Origin: Chara braunii
Taxonomy: Eukaryota; Streptophyta; Charophyceae; Charales; Characeae
DNA: 48,244 bases
NCBI GenBank assembly: GCA_003427395.1
Contig: BFEA01000188.1
Location: 2,179,188-2,227,431, forward strand
Direction: 5' to 3'
Shown: one piece after another, positions 9,409 through 19,566 of the stretch
Position numbering within the stretch: position 1 is the stretch's first letter
Layout of the letters: the number at the start of each line of letters is the position of its first letter
The notes under the pieces: generated by a model
Seen by the model: the letters and a program-made list of their open reading frames with translations, nothing else
The model's database searches: none
Told to the model about the DNA's origin: nothing
Program-made: the position numbers and the translations under genes

Positions 9409-10521
9409 CTCTGACTTATCTTCCCACGTCTTTGACTTCTCAGTACTCCATCCACTTCAGTTTTTTTACTTCAGCTCGTCGACGTTGCGGCTCTTCCTCG
9501 ACGGCATTCCAAACTTCTCATCATGGATGTCATCGGCAGCTTCATGGACTTCGTCACGATCAACTCTGCCTACTTCAAACGTCATCACTCTCTTACCACT
9601 TTACCTTGTACAGTACCCTGGTTGTATCGCATGATCGTCTCCCTTCCCCATGTTCCTCTGAGTTGGGCTCTCCCTTGGTATACGCATAGGCATCGGCACC
9701 GCAGCATTGCCCTGGCTTCCCAGCTTACGGATTTAGCTCAGACTTCCCTCACCTTAGGAGTCATTTGCATGATTCCCTTACCCATCACTTTTCTACCCTC
9801 TGCCGACCCTCACGCCCTAGTTAGGCAGCCTTGCATGCTTCATCTAGATGCACCCAGTATACCAGGCTCCCTTGTTCCCTTGCATGGTCCACCCTCCATA
9901 GCAGTCACCCCTTTAATCGAGCATTACCCGCCCTGATGGTCTATCTGTTAGGGTCATTGGTTTTGTTCGCTCCCAGTTCCCTACCCTCATTGAGCCTGAT
10001 GACATATGTCTCCCTGTCATTTATGTGTGGATGCCCTTAGGAGTTTATCGACCCCTAGGCTGCATTCGCCACCCTCAGAGACCATCCCACCCTTTGGTTT
10101 GTGACACACTTCTCCTGTGACATATGGTTGTCTTGTTGTTGCTTTGTTGCTCTCAGACTGAGGCTACTGCCTCTGACATTCTAGGATTTAGTTGTTCTGC
10201 TTTTGCTGTTCTTAGGACTTATACACTAGTCAGTTGTTTCCAGACTGAAGCTACTGCCTCCAACATTCTAAGATTTAGTTGCCATTGTTTTCTGCTTTCC
10301 TAGGACATGTAAGCTAGTTAGTTGCTTCTGCTTTCACTTAGGCTGTTAGCTGTGACATTGTTGTCTTTGTGACATTTTCTATCCTAGGTTGCATCGCATG
10401 GACTCAGCATGGAGCTTGCTCCGCATCCTAGACTACTCAGGTTTTCTTTTTCTTTAGTAGAGTTCCACTTCTTGGCGGAAGCGTGCTTGTATCTAGGTGA
10501 TCCATCACAGGCCGAGGATCG
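9409..10521 (+). other. 3' untranslated region of chromovirus
   Basis: About 1.1 kb between the pol stop and the 3' LTR with no recognised domain. It contains a degenerate direct repeat at about 10143-10320 (CAGACTGAGGCTACTGCCTC, then CAGACTGAAGCTACTGCCTC). A classical purine tract is not obvious before the 3' LTR; the best candidate is GGCCGAGGATCG at 10510-10521, which is weak. Confidence 0.6.
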
Positions 10522-10840
10522 TGTAGCGGACCTCTGGTTGGCCTGTGCGACCAGCCCCTTGGCCTGTTCTCACAGGCCTGTGTTGTATTCGGGGTAGTCC
10601 AGTCCAGGCTGGTACCTTTGTCGGTACCAACCAGTCCAGTCCGGTCCAGTCAGTCCGCTGGGGTATACCCCAACTGTTGTCTGTTTGTGAGATCATTCTA
10701 CACTCACAAACTTTGGAGTGCGTGCGTTGGAGTCTAGCAAGGGAGCGAGATGGAGCTGCGTTGTGCCATCTCGCTCCCCCTTCTTCCTCCATCTCCAACT
10801 GTATCCCAGGTGGAGCACCACACCTGGTGGGTCCACCACA
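10522..10840 (+). repeat. 3' LTR of chromovirus
   Basis: The 319-bp partner of 614-922 starts TGTAGCGG and ends CCACA, followed by AATAG. It differs from the 5' LTR at about 15 positions, mostly transitions, and has an extra GAGCGAGATG. The extra bases complete a perfect 13-bp hairpin stem at 10741-10753 and 10766-10778. Confidence 0.93.
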
Positions 10841-10845
10841 AATAG
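10841..10845. repeat. Target-site duplication AATAG (right)
   Basis: Exact match to 609-613, directly following the 3' LTR. Confidence 0.92.
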
Positions 10846-10984
10846 GTATGGAGCCAAGGAATTGGGGACGGGAAAACCAACAGAACAAAGAAATGGGCCT
10901 GATCTTTTCTGTTTTTGTGTTTGACTTAGCGCCACATCAGCAGCGATCGTTAGGGGGTTGTGGGTTAGATAGCGCAGAGGGCGC

Positions 10985-11303
<319 letters not shown>

Positions 11304-11308
<5 letters not shown>

Positions 11309-11689
11309 TGCTGACCCAGGTTGATAAACTGGGTGATTAATATCGAGTGGGATTGATCAACGTTTACTTAAGAACGAGTGGAGGTGGAGCGGGACGTGGA
11401 TCGGGATCGGGATCGGGATAGGGTTGAATAGCCAAGGAAGTTAGGTTCAGTGATCAATCGATTAAATGATTGATTGATTGGTTCAGGTCACCAGGTGGCC
11501 GCACACGCAGGACAGGGAAGATCATGCACCAAGTTTACCCCCATCTGGCACCAATCGCGGATGCAGGAGGGGGTGGAAAATCATCTGGATTGGGGATTGG
11601 GGGGGATTTACTAATTGGCATGGATCCAGGTGGCGGGGTGTATGCAGGACGGGGTGCTAAGACCGGCGCCAGTTTTTTTTTTTTTTTTT
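11304..11689. other. Spacer with short GATCGG repeats
   Basis: It holds a short (GGGATC)n-like run at about 11399-11418 and a 22-nt T run near 11673-11695. No gene is recognised. Confidence 0.5.
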
Positions 11690-12740
11690 TTTTTTTAACC
11701 CTGGTAAAAAAGGGAGAAAAGAGTAATTTGTCGGCTGTTGCTGGATTGAGCGGTTCTTTTGGAATTATCAAGTAATTGGTTACCCCCCATAGATCAGACT
11801 ATGAGATTGACAGATTGTCATCGCCTGATTGCAGAAAGCCACGTGGCTAAAAGATAACGAACCCACGTCAGAAAAGAGTGATTTGTTGGCTCCTGCTGGA
11901 TTGGATTGAGCGTTTTTTTTTTAATAATCGGTTAGTAGATTACCCCATAGATCAGACTATGAGATTGACAGGTTGGCATCGCCTGATTAGAGAAAGCCAA
12001 GTGGTTAAAGGATAAAGGATCCACGTGGGAAAAGAGTGATTGGTTGGCTCCTGGTGGATTAGATAGATCGTGTTTTTTTTTTTTTAATCATCGGTTACCC
12101 AGATAGATCAGACTACCGTCTTCCCCCGAACATAAAGCAGGTACAGCCAAAATGAGGGTGCGTTGTGTTCGGGGGAAGATGGTATGAGATTCACAGTTTG
12201 GCCTCCCCTGATTAGAGAAAGCCACGTGGCTAAAAGATCCTGCTGAATTGGAATGATCGTTTTTTTTTTTTAACCATCGGTTACCCCATAGACCAGACTA
12301 TGAGATCGACAGGTTGGCCTGCGCACGGTTGGAGAAAGCCACGTGGCTAAAAGATAAAGGATCCACGTGGGAAGGCCTCGCCTGATTGGAGAAATAGCCA
12401 CGTGGCTCAAAGATAAACAATCCACGTCGGCAAAGAGTGATTTGTTGGCTCCTGGTGGGTTGGTTCGAGCGTTTTTCTCTGAATCAGACTATTACCAGGT
12501 TGACACGTTGGCATCGCTTGATTGGAAAAAATCAATCCACGTGGCAGAAAGATAGGAATCCACGTAGCTAAAAGATAGGCATCCACGTGGCAAAAAATAG
12601 GGATGGAGGATCCATCCACGTGGCAAAAGACAGGCATCCACGTAGCAAAAAAATACGCATCCACACAGCAAAAAGATAGACATCCACGTAGCAAACGATA
12701 GGCATCCACGTGGCAAAAGGATAGGGATGGAGTGGAGGAG
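11690..12740. repeat. Diverged tandem array rich in CACGTG (G-box)
   Basis: Units of roughly 110-170 bp share the order: poly-T, ATCGGTTACC, ATAGATCAGACTATGAGATTG, GACAGGTTGGC, GCCTGATT, GAGAAAGCCACGTGGCTAAA, GATCCACGTGG, then GAGTGATTTGTTGGCTCC. The last 200 bp (about 12530-12725) shrink to short units of roughly 18-25 bp built on ATCCACGTGGCAAAAGATAG. CACGTG and close variants occur well over a dozen times. Short minus-strand ORFs made of repeated CHVDAY-like peptides come from this array and are not genes. Confidence 0.85.
12116..12182. mobile_element. 67-bp MITE with TA duplication
   Basis: A 67-bp block splits the array motif CAGAC-TA-TGAGAT, which is uninterrupted in the neighbouring units. 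TA is duplicated on both sides (12114-12115 and 12183-12184). The ends are inverted: CCGTCTTCCCCCGAACA at 12116-12132 and TGTTCGGGGGAAGATGG at 12166-12182, with one mismatch in 17, and weaker pairing for about seven more bases. TA duplication plus terminal inverted repeats points to the Tc1/mariner/pogo group, moved in trans. The family is inferred. Confidence 0.85.
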
Positions 12741-12914
12741 AAGGTGGCGAGGAAGGAGCATCCCAGGCTTGCAGCAAATACCTGTGCTTCACGATCGGAC
12801 CCAACGTCTCTTGTGAATGCAACTAATCAGAGTACACGTGGCACATACGCGAAGGCTACTTGTCGACCAAGGAGCGGCGTTGTACTGCTGACCGCAAATA
12901 ATCTATCTATCCAT

Positions 12915-12917
12915 GTC

Positions 12918-12948
<31 letters not shown>

Positions 12949-13054
12949 TCACAATCAATCATCAATATCACAATCACTCGATCATGCAATCAATCAATCG
13001 ATTACTCAATCAATTGATCAATCAATCGAATCAGTCAGTCGATCAATCAATCAA
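12915..13054. repeat. (ATCA)n-type simple repeat
   Basis: Repeated ATCA/AATC units with a few substitutions. The array resumes at 13591-13670 after the inserted MITE and again at 13749-13803. Confidence 0.9.
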
Positions 13055-13590
13055 GGGAAAAACGCATCTGTACCCCACTCAAAGATGGGAATACCGGCTA
13101 TGCCCAGTCCCAGTGCCAACTTGCATCTATACCCCGACATGCCCAGTCCGGGTATCAACGACCGGTGGAAATTGTTTGCATGCCCTGGACTGAGGTGGAC
13201 CCAGGTTACTACCGCGAAATTGCGGTTATAACCAACTACCGGAATGCATAAATTGTGGACATACCCCCGCAAAATTATGGGCATACCCAGGACCTGAGGT
13301 GGACCGGCTAAATTATTCATAAACCCTGCTACCCATGGCTGGAATTACTATGTTCATACCCACTAGCCGTTGGGCCCCCCACAACAGTCCGCTTGGTGGG
13401 CACGAGCATAATTTTGTGATCCGAAACCGAGGGCCTGCAGGACTGGGTACACCTACAATTTCGCACAGGGAAAAAGCTGGGTACTATGCAAAGTCGAACG
13501 GCCTCCGGGTATAGATGCAAGTTCACGCTGGGATTGGGTATATAGCGGGTATTCCCTCCTTTAAGTGGGGGGTAGAGATGCAATTTTCCC
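13055..13590. mobile_element. 536-bp Mutator-like MITE
   Basis: Long terminal inverted repeats of about 80 bp (13055-13134 and 13507-13590) start GGGAAAA and end TTTTCCC, and share GGGAATACC, CCCAGTCCCAG and CTTGCATCTATACCC on the inner side. ATCAATCAA stands on both sides (13046-13054 and 13591-13599), consistent with the 9-bp duplication of Mutator-like elements. The insertion lies in an ATCA repeat, so the duplication could be coincidence. The interior has no transposase ORF, so movement would need an enzyme from elsewhere. Confidence 0.8.
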
Positions 13591-13803
13591 ATCAATCAAA
13601 TCAGTCAAAATCAATCAGATCAATCGAGATCAATCAGATCAATCGAGATCATTCAAATCAGTCGATGATGAATCAATGGCCAATTAATCAGCGTTGCAGT
13701 GAGACGGATCAGGCATTCGGAAGCGCCCATTCATTTACCGCTACAACCAGTCAATCAATCAATCAATCAATCAATCAACCAATCAATCAATCGATCAATC
13801 AAT
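13591..13803. repeat. (ATCA)n simple repeats, continued
   Basis: AATCAGATCAATCGAG-type repeats to about 13670, then a short unique stretch, then a (CAAT)n run at 13749-13803. Confidence 0.85.
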
Positions 13804-14017
13804 GTCATGTCGTGGATTCGTTGATTTGTGCGTGATTGGCAAAAAACTCGTTGTGGGGACGCAGACTCGAGATCCCGATGCCAACAGAAAAACACGCGCG
13901 CGCCCGCGCCGGCGCTCACACCATGTGCGAGGGTTACTGAGGAAGAGAGAAACGTTGTGAGAACCATGTGCAAAGGACAGAAGTGGGAGGCAGAGAAAGT
14001 GAAAAGAAGCGAGCGCG

Positions 14018-14018
14018 C

Positions 14019-14053
<35 letters not shown>

Positions 14054-14083
14054 AGGGAGGGAGGGAGGGAGGGAGGGAGGGAG
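14018..14083. repeat. (GA)n and (GGGA)n microsatellite
   Basis: A GA dinucleotide run passes directly into GGGA tetranucleotides. Confidence 0.95.
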
Positions 14084-14099
14084 CGGCAAGCAAGAGGAA

Positions 14100-14534
14100 C
14101 GGGCGGAGTTGATGTATGTGTTTGGTGGTGCAATAAGCGGATGGTTCAAGCTGCCAGCTGAAGACGGGGAAGGAAGGTAATGTGTAAGGAGGAGGTGCTG
14201 CCAGGTGCCTGTGAAGGAGGATGGAGAGTAGGTGGTTTTGGGAGCTTTAGATAGTCGCGTTCTTCTCAGTCCGCTGAGGAGGAAGGTAATGTGTAAGGAG
14301 GTGGTGCTGCCGGGTGCCTGTGAAGGAGGATGGAGAGTAGGTGGTTTTGGGAGCTTCAGATAGTCGTGTTCTTATCAGTCCGCTGAGGAGGTGGGCTCGT
14401 CGTTAGACACACAGAGAGAGAGGGGGCGGGAGGGGGAGAGAGAAGGACGATGGAAAGTAGGTGATTTTGGAAGCTTTGGATACTCTCGTTCAAATCTGTA
14501 CGCTGAGAAGGTGAGCTCGATCTCTTCGTTCGTT

Positions 14535-14598
<64 letters not shown>

Positions 14599-14880
14599 GG
14601 AGAGAGAGAGAGAGAGGGGGGGGGGCGGCAAGCAGGAAAGAAGCGGAGGAGTTGATGTATGTGTTTGGTGTTGCAACAAGCGGGTCAGTCAAACTGCTGG
14701 CTGAAGACGGGGAAAGGGAGGTGTACCCCTGTGCGCGCAGAGGTGGTGACTGTGTAAGGAGTAGGTGCCGTTGGGTGCCTGTGAAGATCGGATGGAGGGT
14801 AGGTGGTTTAGGGAGCTTTAGATACTCTCGTTTCAGGCCGTCCGCTTACGAGGTGTGCTCGATCTCTTAGTCGTGAGAAA
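14100..14880. repeat. Nested tandem repeat with GA runs
   Basis: A unit of about 109 bp (CTGTGAAGGAGGATGGAGAG, then AGGTGGTTTTGGGAGCTT, TCAGTCCGCTGAGGAGG) occurs as two nearly identical copies at about 14170-14390 and as diverged copies near 14440-14520 and 14780-14870. A higher-order copy starting GTTGATGTATGTGTTTGGTG is at 14107 and again at 14651. GA microsatellites sit between units (14528-14620). No gene is recognised. Confidence 0.8.
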
Positions 14881-14885
14881 GAGAG

Positions 14886-15094
14886 AGGGGGGTAGAGAGA
14901 GAGGGGGGGTAGAGAGAGAGACACGACAGGAGGGAGAGAATTAGCTTCTGTAAATGCATAGGCGACCCTTACCTGCTCGGCAGCAACACGGGGGGTAGAG
15001 AGAGAGGGGGGGTAGAGAGAGAGACACGACAGGAGGGAGAGAATTAGCTTCTGTAAATGCATAGGCGACCCTTACCTGCTCGGCAGCAACACGC
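14886..15094. repeat. Near-exact 103-bp tandem duplication
   Basis: GGTAGAGAGAGAGG followed by ACACGACAGGAGGGAGAG and TACCTGCTCGGCAGCAACACG occurs twice at an offset of 103 bp (ACACGAC at 14921 and 15024) with no visible difference. It is either very recent or an assembly duplication. Confidence 0.9.
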
Positions 15095-16049
15095 CCCGCG
15101 CGCGCACGTGCGTGTGTCTCTGTCCACCTGTTTGCTGCACAGGAAAGAGGCGCCTTCCACTCACACCAAAGACGGACAGCAACTGTATGTCGGTAGACGG
15201 AGCGCTAAATTAATCTGTGGGTGCGCTTGTGGGAGAGAGAGAACGACAGCCAAAAAAACAGAGAGCGCGCTCCCGTTGATGGTCCCCACCTGTCTCCAGC
15301 GAAACGCCACGCTATGCACGAAAGAACACAGCGCAGGTCGGGCGGTGAAAGTCCAACGACCGGCCTATCCCCCTCCACTGCCCAGAGGGCCAGAACGCGC
15401 GCTACTACCGTTACCCGCTTCAGGCCCACCCTCCAACCCCCGCCCACAGGCTCACAACTCTTTCCCCAACGGAGGTGGCATTCAGGAGGTCCTGGGTTCA
15501 ATCCCCACTGACCCCCTACCGGTAGGCATGCTTGGTGTCAACCAGCTGAGATAATTGGCTTGCTCCACCTGGTCGGTATTGGTAGGGTCTTGGTAGGGTC
15601 TTTGGCCACCACAGGGTTGTGAGTGTGGGTGGGGCTGTTGTGTGTGGTGTGTGGTGTGTGGGAGATTGCTGGCCACAGGGGCTCGCCACACCACTGCACA
15701 CAGCCTGTCGAAATTGGAGACAGGAAGAAAATTCGCAAGTTTTGTCAGAGAATGCTTCTCGACACCACCTTTGAAATTTGTCGAATCCCCAGCCTGCTAC
15801 TCCTACGCTTTCAATAGTCCTCGCCTGCGCCATGGACTTCTCCTTGAAATTTGGTGACTGGGCGTGAGGTCGGGATGGACTAATGATTGTCGTACCCTCA
15901 GGCGCGTTCATCTTTTTCCATCTTCCATTCACAAGTGCGTTCGATCTACAGTGTTGTGTGGCTACAGGGGGGCATTGAATATTTTAAGTGAACCATCTCC
16001 CATAGGAGATCCTAAAATAATTGCTTTACAATGATCCGACAAAGATATT
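15095..16049. other. Unassigned non-coding region, possible tRNA-like B box
   Basis: No coding sequence with family resemblance. GGGTTCAATCCCC at about 15493-15505 fits a Pol III B box, but I cannot place an A box, so a SINE remnant is only a possibility. GT-rich repeats lie at about 15614-15661. Confidence 0.35.
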
Positions 16050-16057
16050 TGTTTGAA

Positions 16058-16279
16058 ACCACCAGTACCTGGCCCAGCTATCGAGTCCGAGCCTCAGCCG
16101 ACCGGTACGCCGATCCGTGCCAAGGCTCGGACTACCGGGCGCAGGCATCCCGAACGTTCGAGTGAAACGAACGAAAAAAACGGAAAAAAAAAACGAAAAA
16201 AAAAACAAAAAAAAAACGAATGGTTTCATTCCCGCTTTGTGTTTCCGGAACGGCTTCGGAAACGCAAAGCGGAACTTTC

Positions 16280-16318
<39 letters not shown>

Positions 16319-17408
16319 NNNNNNNNNNNNNNNNNNNNNNNNNNNNNNNNNNNNNNNNNNNNNNNNNNNNNNNNNNNNNNNNNNNNNNNNNNNNNNNNNN
16401 NNNNNNNNNNNNNNNNNNNNNNNNNNNNNNNNNNNNNNNNNNNNNNNNNNNNNNNNNNNNNNNNNNNNNNNNNNNNNNNNNNNNNNNNNNNNNNNNNNNN
16501 NNNNNNNNNNNNNNNNNNNNNNNNNNNNNNNNNNNNNNNNNNNNNNNNNNNNNNNNNNNNNNNNNNNNNNNNNNNNNNNNNNNNNNNNNNNNNNNNNNNN
16601 NNNNNNNNNNNNNNNNNNNNNNNNNNNNNNNNNNNNNNNNNNNNNNNNNNNNNNNNNNNNNNNNNNNNNNNNNNNNNNNNNNNNNNNNNNNNNNNNNNNN
16701 NNNNNNNNNNNNNNNNNNNNNNNNNNNNNNNNNNNNNNNNNNNNNNNNNNNNNNNNNNNNNNNNNNNNNNNNNNNNNNNNNNNNNNNNNNNNNNNNNNNN
16801 NNNNNNNNNNNNNNNNNNNNNNNNNNNNNNNNNNNNNNNNNNNNNNNNNNNNNNNNNNNNNNNNNNNNNNNNNNNNNNNNNNNNNNNNNNNNNNNNNNNN
16901 NNNNNNNNNNNNNNNNNNNNNNNNNNNNNNNNNNNNNNNNNNNNNNNNNNNNNNNNNNNNNNNNNNNNNNNNNNNNNNNNNNNNNNNNNNNNNNNNNNNN
17001 NNNNNNNNNNNNNNNNNNNNNNNNNNNNNNNNNNNNNNNNNNNNNNNNNNNNNNNNNNNNNNNNNNNNNNNNNNNNNNNNNNNNNNNNNNNNNNNNNNNN
17101 NNNNNNNNNNNNNNNNNNNNNNNNNNNNNNNNNNNNNNNNNNNNNNNNNNNNNNNNNNNNNNNNNNNNNNNNNNNNNNNNNNNNNNNNNNNNNNNNCTTT
17201 TTGTCCGTTCGTTTTTTTTTTCATTTGTGTATTTGTTTTTTTTTTCACTTCTTTTTTCTTTTTTTTTTCTCTAAGTGTGTCGTTCCTAGGGAAGCGGAGC
17301 CCGACCTTCGCGCAGCGACCGGGCCTTCCCTTGGCCGACCCCCCTAGGGCTGCGGCGCGTATACGGGAGTGCCCGCGACCGATAGCTGAGCGAGGTACTG
17401 GTGGTTTA
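16058..17408. repeat. Inverted-repeat element around an assembly gap
   Basis: The left arm begins AAACCACCAGTACC with CAGCTATCG just inside (about 16058-16085). The right arm ends CGATAGCTGAGCG, GGTACTGGTGGTTT (about 17380-17408), its inverted complement. Both arms continue inward to poly-A/poly-T stretches punctuated by CG (about 16167-16219 and 17200-17270). This fits a DNA transposon or fold-back element whose interior is lost in the gap. I cannot find a clear target duplication. Confidence 0.5.
16319..17196. other. Assembly gap (878 N)
   Basis: Undetermined bases. A GA run abuts it on the left. ORFs reported across it are spurious. Confidence 0.99.
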
Positions 17409-17600
17409 ATTTCTTACGAGACAAATTGATTGCTGACGTACTTGTTAAAATTGTTTCCATATCTTCTATCTACTTTTTTTCATAGTCTCTAAGGGATCCT
17501 CTTGCTAATATTTATCAAATCAACACAGGACTCCCATTTGGATTGATCCATAAGTTATACTAGCTAAGCGTCCGCGGTGCGGGCGGTGTGGGTAATGCCC

Positions 17601-17635
<35 letters not shown>
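17409..17635. other. Non-coding spacer with A homopolymer
   Basis: Nothing recognised except an A run of about 30 at 17602-17631, whose length may be unreliable. Confidence 0.5.
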
Positions 17636-17886
17636 CGCATGAAGTGTTGCACCACACACAAGCCATATGCACCCCCCGCCCCCACTCTGGACTTGGATCC
17701 ACATCATGCTGCACCATACAATAAACCCAAATTGTGGCTGCTAAGAAGTGCGCATGGATTTTTTTTTTCCCTAACGAATAGTCGAGATTCGAGAACATTA
17801 TTCTTTTCTTTTTTTAAACACGGTAGGCGGGGGGCTTCTCATTGCACTTGGATCCATATCTTGCTTCACCACACACCAAACCCGCA
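17636..17886. repeat. Dispersed repeat flanking the PHD element (left copy)
   Basis: ACTTGGATCCACATCATGCT, GGCTGCTAAGAAGTGCGCAT, CCTAACGAATAGTCGAGA, GGTAGGCGGGGGG and CACACACCAAACCCGCACCG recur in the same order at 33595-33787. The PHD element has therefore inserted into a member of this repeat family, and the right-hand copies serve as an empty-site reference. Confidence 0.85.
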
Positions 17887-17891
17887 CCGAG
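17887..17891. repeat. Target-site duplication CCGAG (left)
   Basis: CCGAG recurs at 33479-33483 after the right LTR. Paralogous uninserted repeat at about 33780 reads CACCGGGCCGCTAAG, consistent with CCGAG (CCGGG there) being the target. Confidence 0.7.
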
Positions 17892-18100
17892 CAATGCGCT
17901 AACCTCACGCCCTGCGCTGTCTTCCGTTCGGAGTGTTTAAATTGCAGAAGGGGCCCCAGAAAGACAGCGAGATGGGGTGTGCCAAGGATTTTTGGAAAAT
18001 TGAGTGTGGGGACACGGACAGAGCCGAAATCCCCTGTGCCGATCCGACTTAATAAGAAGGGGGAGGGTCTGTCACTGCGCGAGTTTCGAGGGAGTAAAAG

Positions 18101-18832
18101 GCCCGCGCGGGACGCTCGTCGCGGGGAAGTTCAATCCAAAAAGTATCGTTGAACTTCCCATCGGGCTGTTGCTCCTCGCTTCGCGTGAAAGGGAGCGGGT
18201 ACGCACTTGGTGTCTCGCTTTCGGATCAAGTCCCGACGCCGCTCATTGCATAACTCTGAATCTGACGTGGAGGGTCTCAGCCGCGTAGCTCGTTCCTTAT
18301 GTTCGTCCTCACTCTGTACTCGGTAGTGGAAGTCTTTTGATTGGTAACACTCGAAGCGACAATAATCGCTGCACAGAGTGTTAGGCCAATGGGGCGCCAC
18401 TGCCGTCCACGGAATGACGACCAACTCATTAAACGACAATAGCAACGAATAAGGCGAAAAATGCGTACCAATAATGACAAAGCCAGCACCAACAAACCCT
18501 GAGCACCAAGTTTCGAAAAGGAAATAGTATCGGTCGCCAATCTTGGCGACGACTTCTCGTACGTCCCACTTTACATGTGTCTCTTTCTCGTTGTACGAGA
18601 AGGGACGTGGTGGGGACACGCGAGGCCGACTCCCAGTCGGGTTGAGGCCGTCAATCCACATGGCAGTCCAATCAATCGCAAGGGTCGGTCTCAATCATTC
18701 ATCGTTAATCCGACAATCGTGATGATCGAAAATACACAACCTATCGATCGGGTTTCTCTGGCTATCGCCTTTATTCGCTTTAGACATACGAAGCAAAGTG
18801 AGAGCACTCCTTCATTTCCTCAAAGATAATTC

Positions 18833-18895
<63 letters not shown>

Positions 18896-19566
18896 AAGAG
18901 AGAGAGAGAGAGAGAGAGGGCATTCGTAATGATCTAACGGTCTCGCCAAAAAGTTTTCATGAAGAAATCCGGTGGGACGCGGCAAGTGATCCATGCATGC
19001 AGGTCGCATGTGGCGCCCTTCTTCTTTCTGAGAAGATAGATCGCCTTTCGGGTTTTGCGTATCGAGGGCAAGCCGCAGATAGCATGCACAGTGTATTCCG
19101 GATTGAAGATCCCGGGGTATTCTCCCGCAGTCACATCATCGACAGATCTAAACACTCTTGCATTCTCGAACAAAATCCCAACAACATTGCTCTTGCCAAT
19201 GGATCGACCATTCTCATACATTCCATTCGCAACAACTCTTCGGCCTAATCAAACAGCAGTCCATCAACGACAATCTCCTCATCCGAGTGTTTCTATCTAT
19301 ACTCGTGGTTACTCATCGCGGAAGGTGCGAAAATGGCAGCCATGCATCATTCAGTTCTCTGTGTGCTCTGCACCCCTGCCCCGTCATCCCATGGCTAATC
19401 AAAACGCCAGCCCATCAGACAACCATTTCATGACAAGCACACATAGTCATTCATGCCATAAGGTAGGTGGGGAAAAGAAGTGCGAAATAAATGAAAACAA
19501 TAAAATTAATGAAAATCATGCAGAAATTCGAAGATGAAAAGAATTTCCAACTTAACTGTCGTGGAG
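18101..19566 (-). other. 1.47 kb present only in the left LTR
   Basis: The right LTR passes from AAAAAGGCGC directly to TGCACTC, whereas the left one has this extra block. It may be an insertion here or a deletion in the right LTR; I see no terminal repeats or target duplication. Minus-strand ORFs at 18131-18694 (187 aa) and 18934-19221 (95 aa, with ICGLPSIRKTRKAIYLLRKK) have protein-like composition but no family that I recognise. A (GATA)n microsatellite at 18834-18895 separates them. A segment at 19354-19386 is repeated at 23680-23705. Confidence 0.5.
18834..18918. repeat. (GATA)n/(GA)n microsatellite
   Basis: Uninterrupted GATA repeats pass into GA repeats. Confidence 0.97.

Larger units (their letters stand above)
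614..10840 (+). mobile_element. Ty3/gypsy chromovirus, complete but inactive
   Basis: A 10.2-kb LTR retrotransposon with both LTRs, AATAG target duplications, an initiator-Met-tRNA PBS, gag with a CCHC knuckle, aspartic protease, RT (YLDD), RNase H, integrase (HHCC and D-D-E) and a C-terminal chromodomain. This is the standard chromovirus gene order. The LTRs differ by about 15 substitutions in 309 bp plus a 10-bp indel, counted by eye, so the insertion is not recent. At least eight in-frame stops and several frameshifts break gag and pol. The coding region is C-rich, unlike the T-rich leader. Confidence 0.95.

Noticed and set aside
12407-12822. Minus-strand ORFs with repeated CHVDAY/FATWMPI peptides
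   Set aside because: Translation of the short G-box tandem units, not a repeat protein.
16053-17429. Long ORFs on both strands across 16053-17429 and 34515-35872
   Set aside because: They are open only because N bases translate without stops. The real ends are low-complexity.
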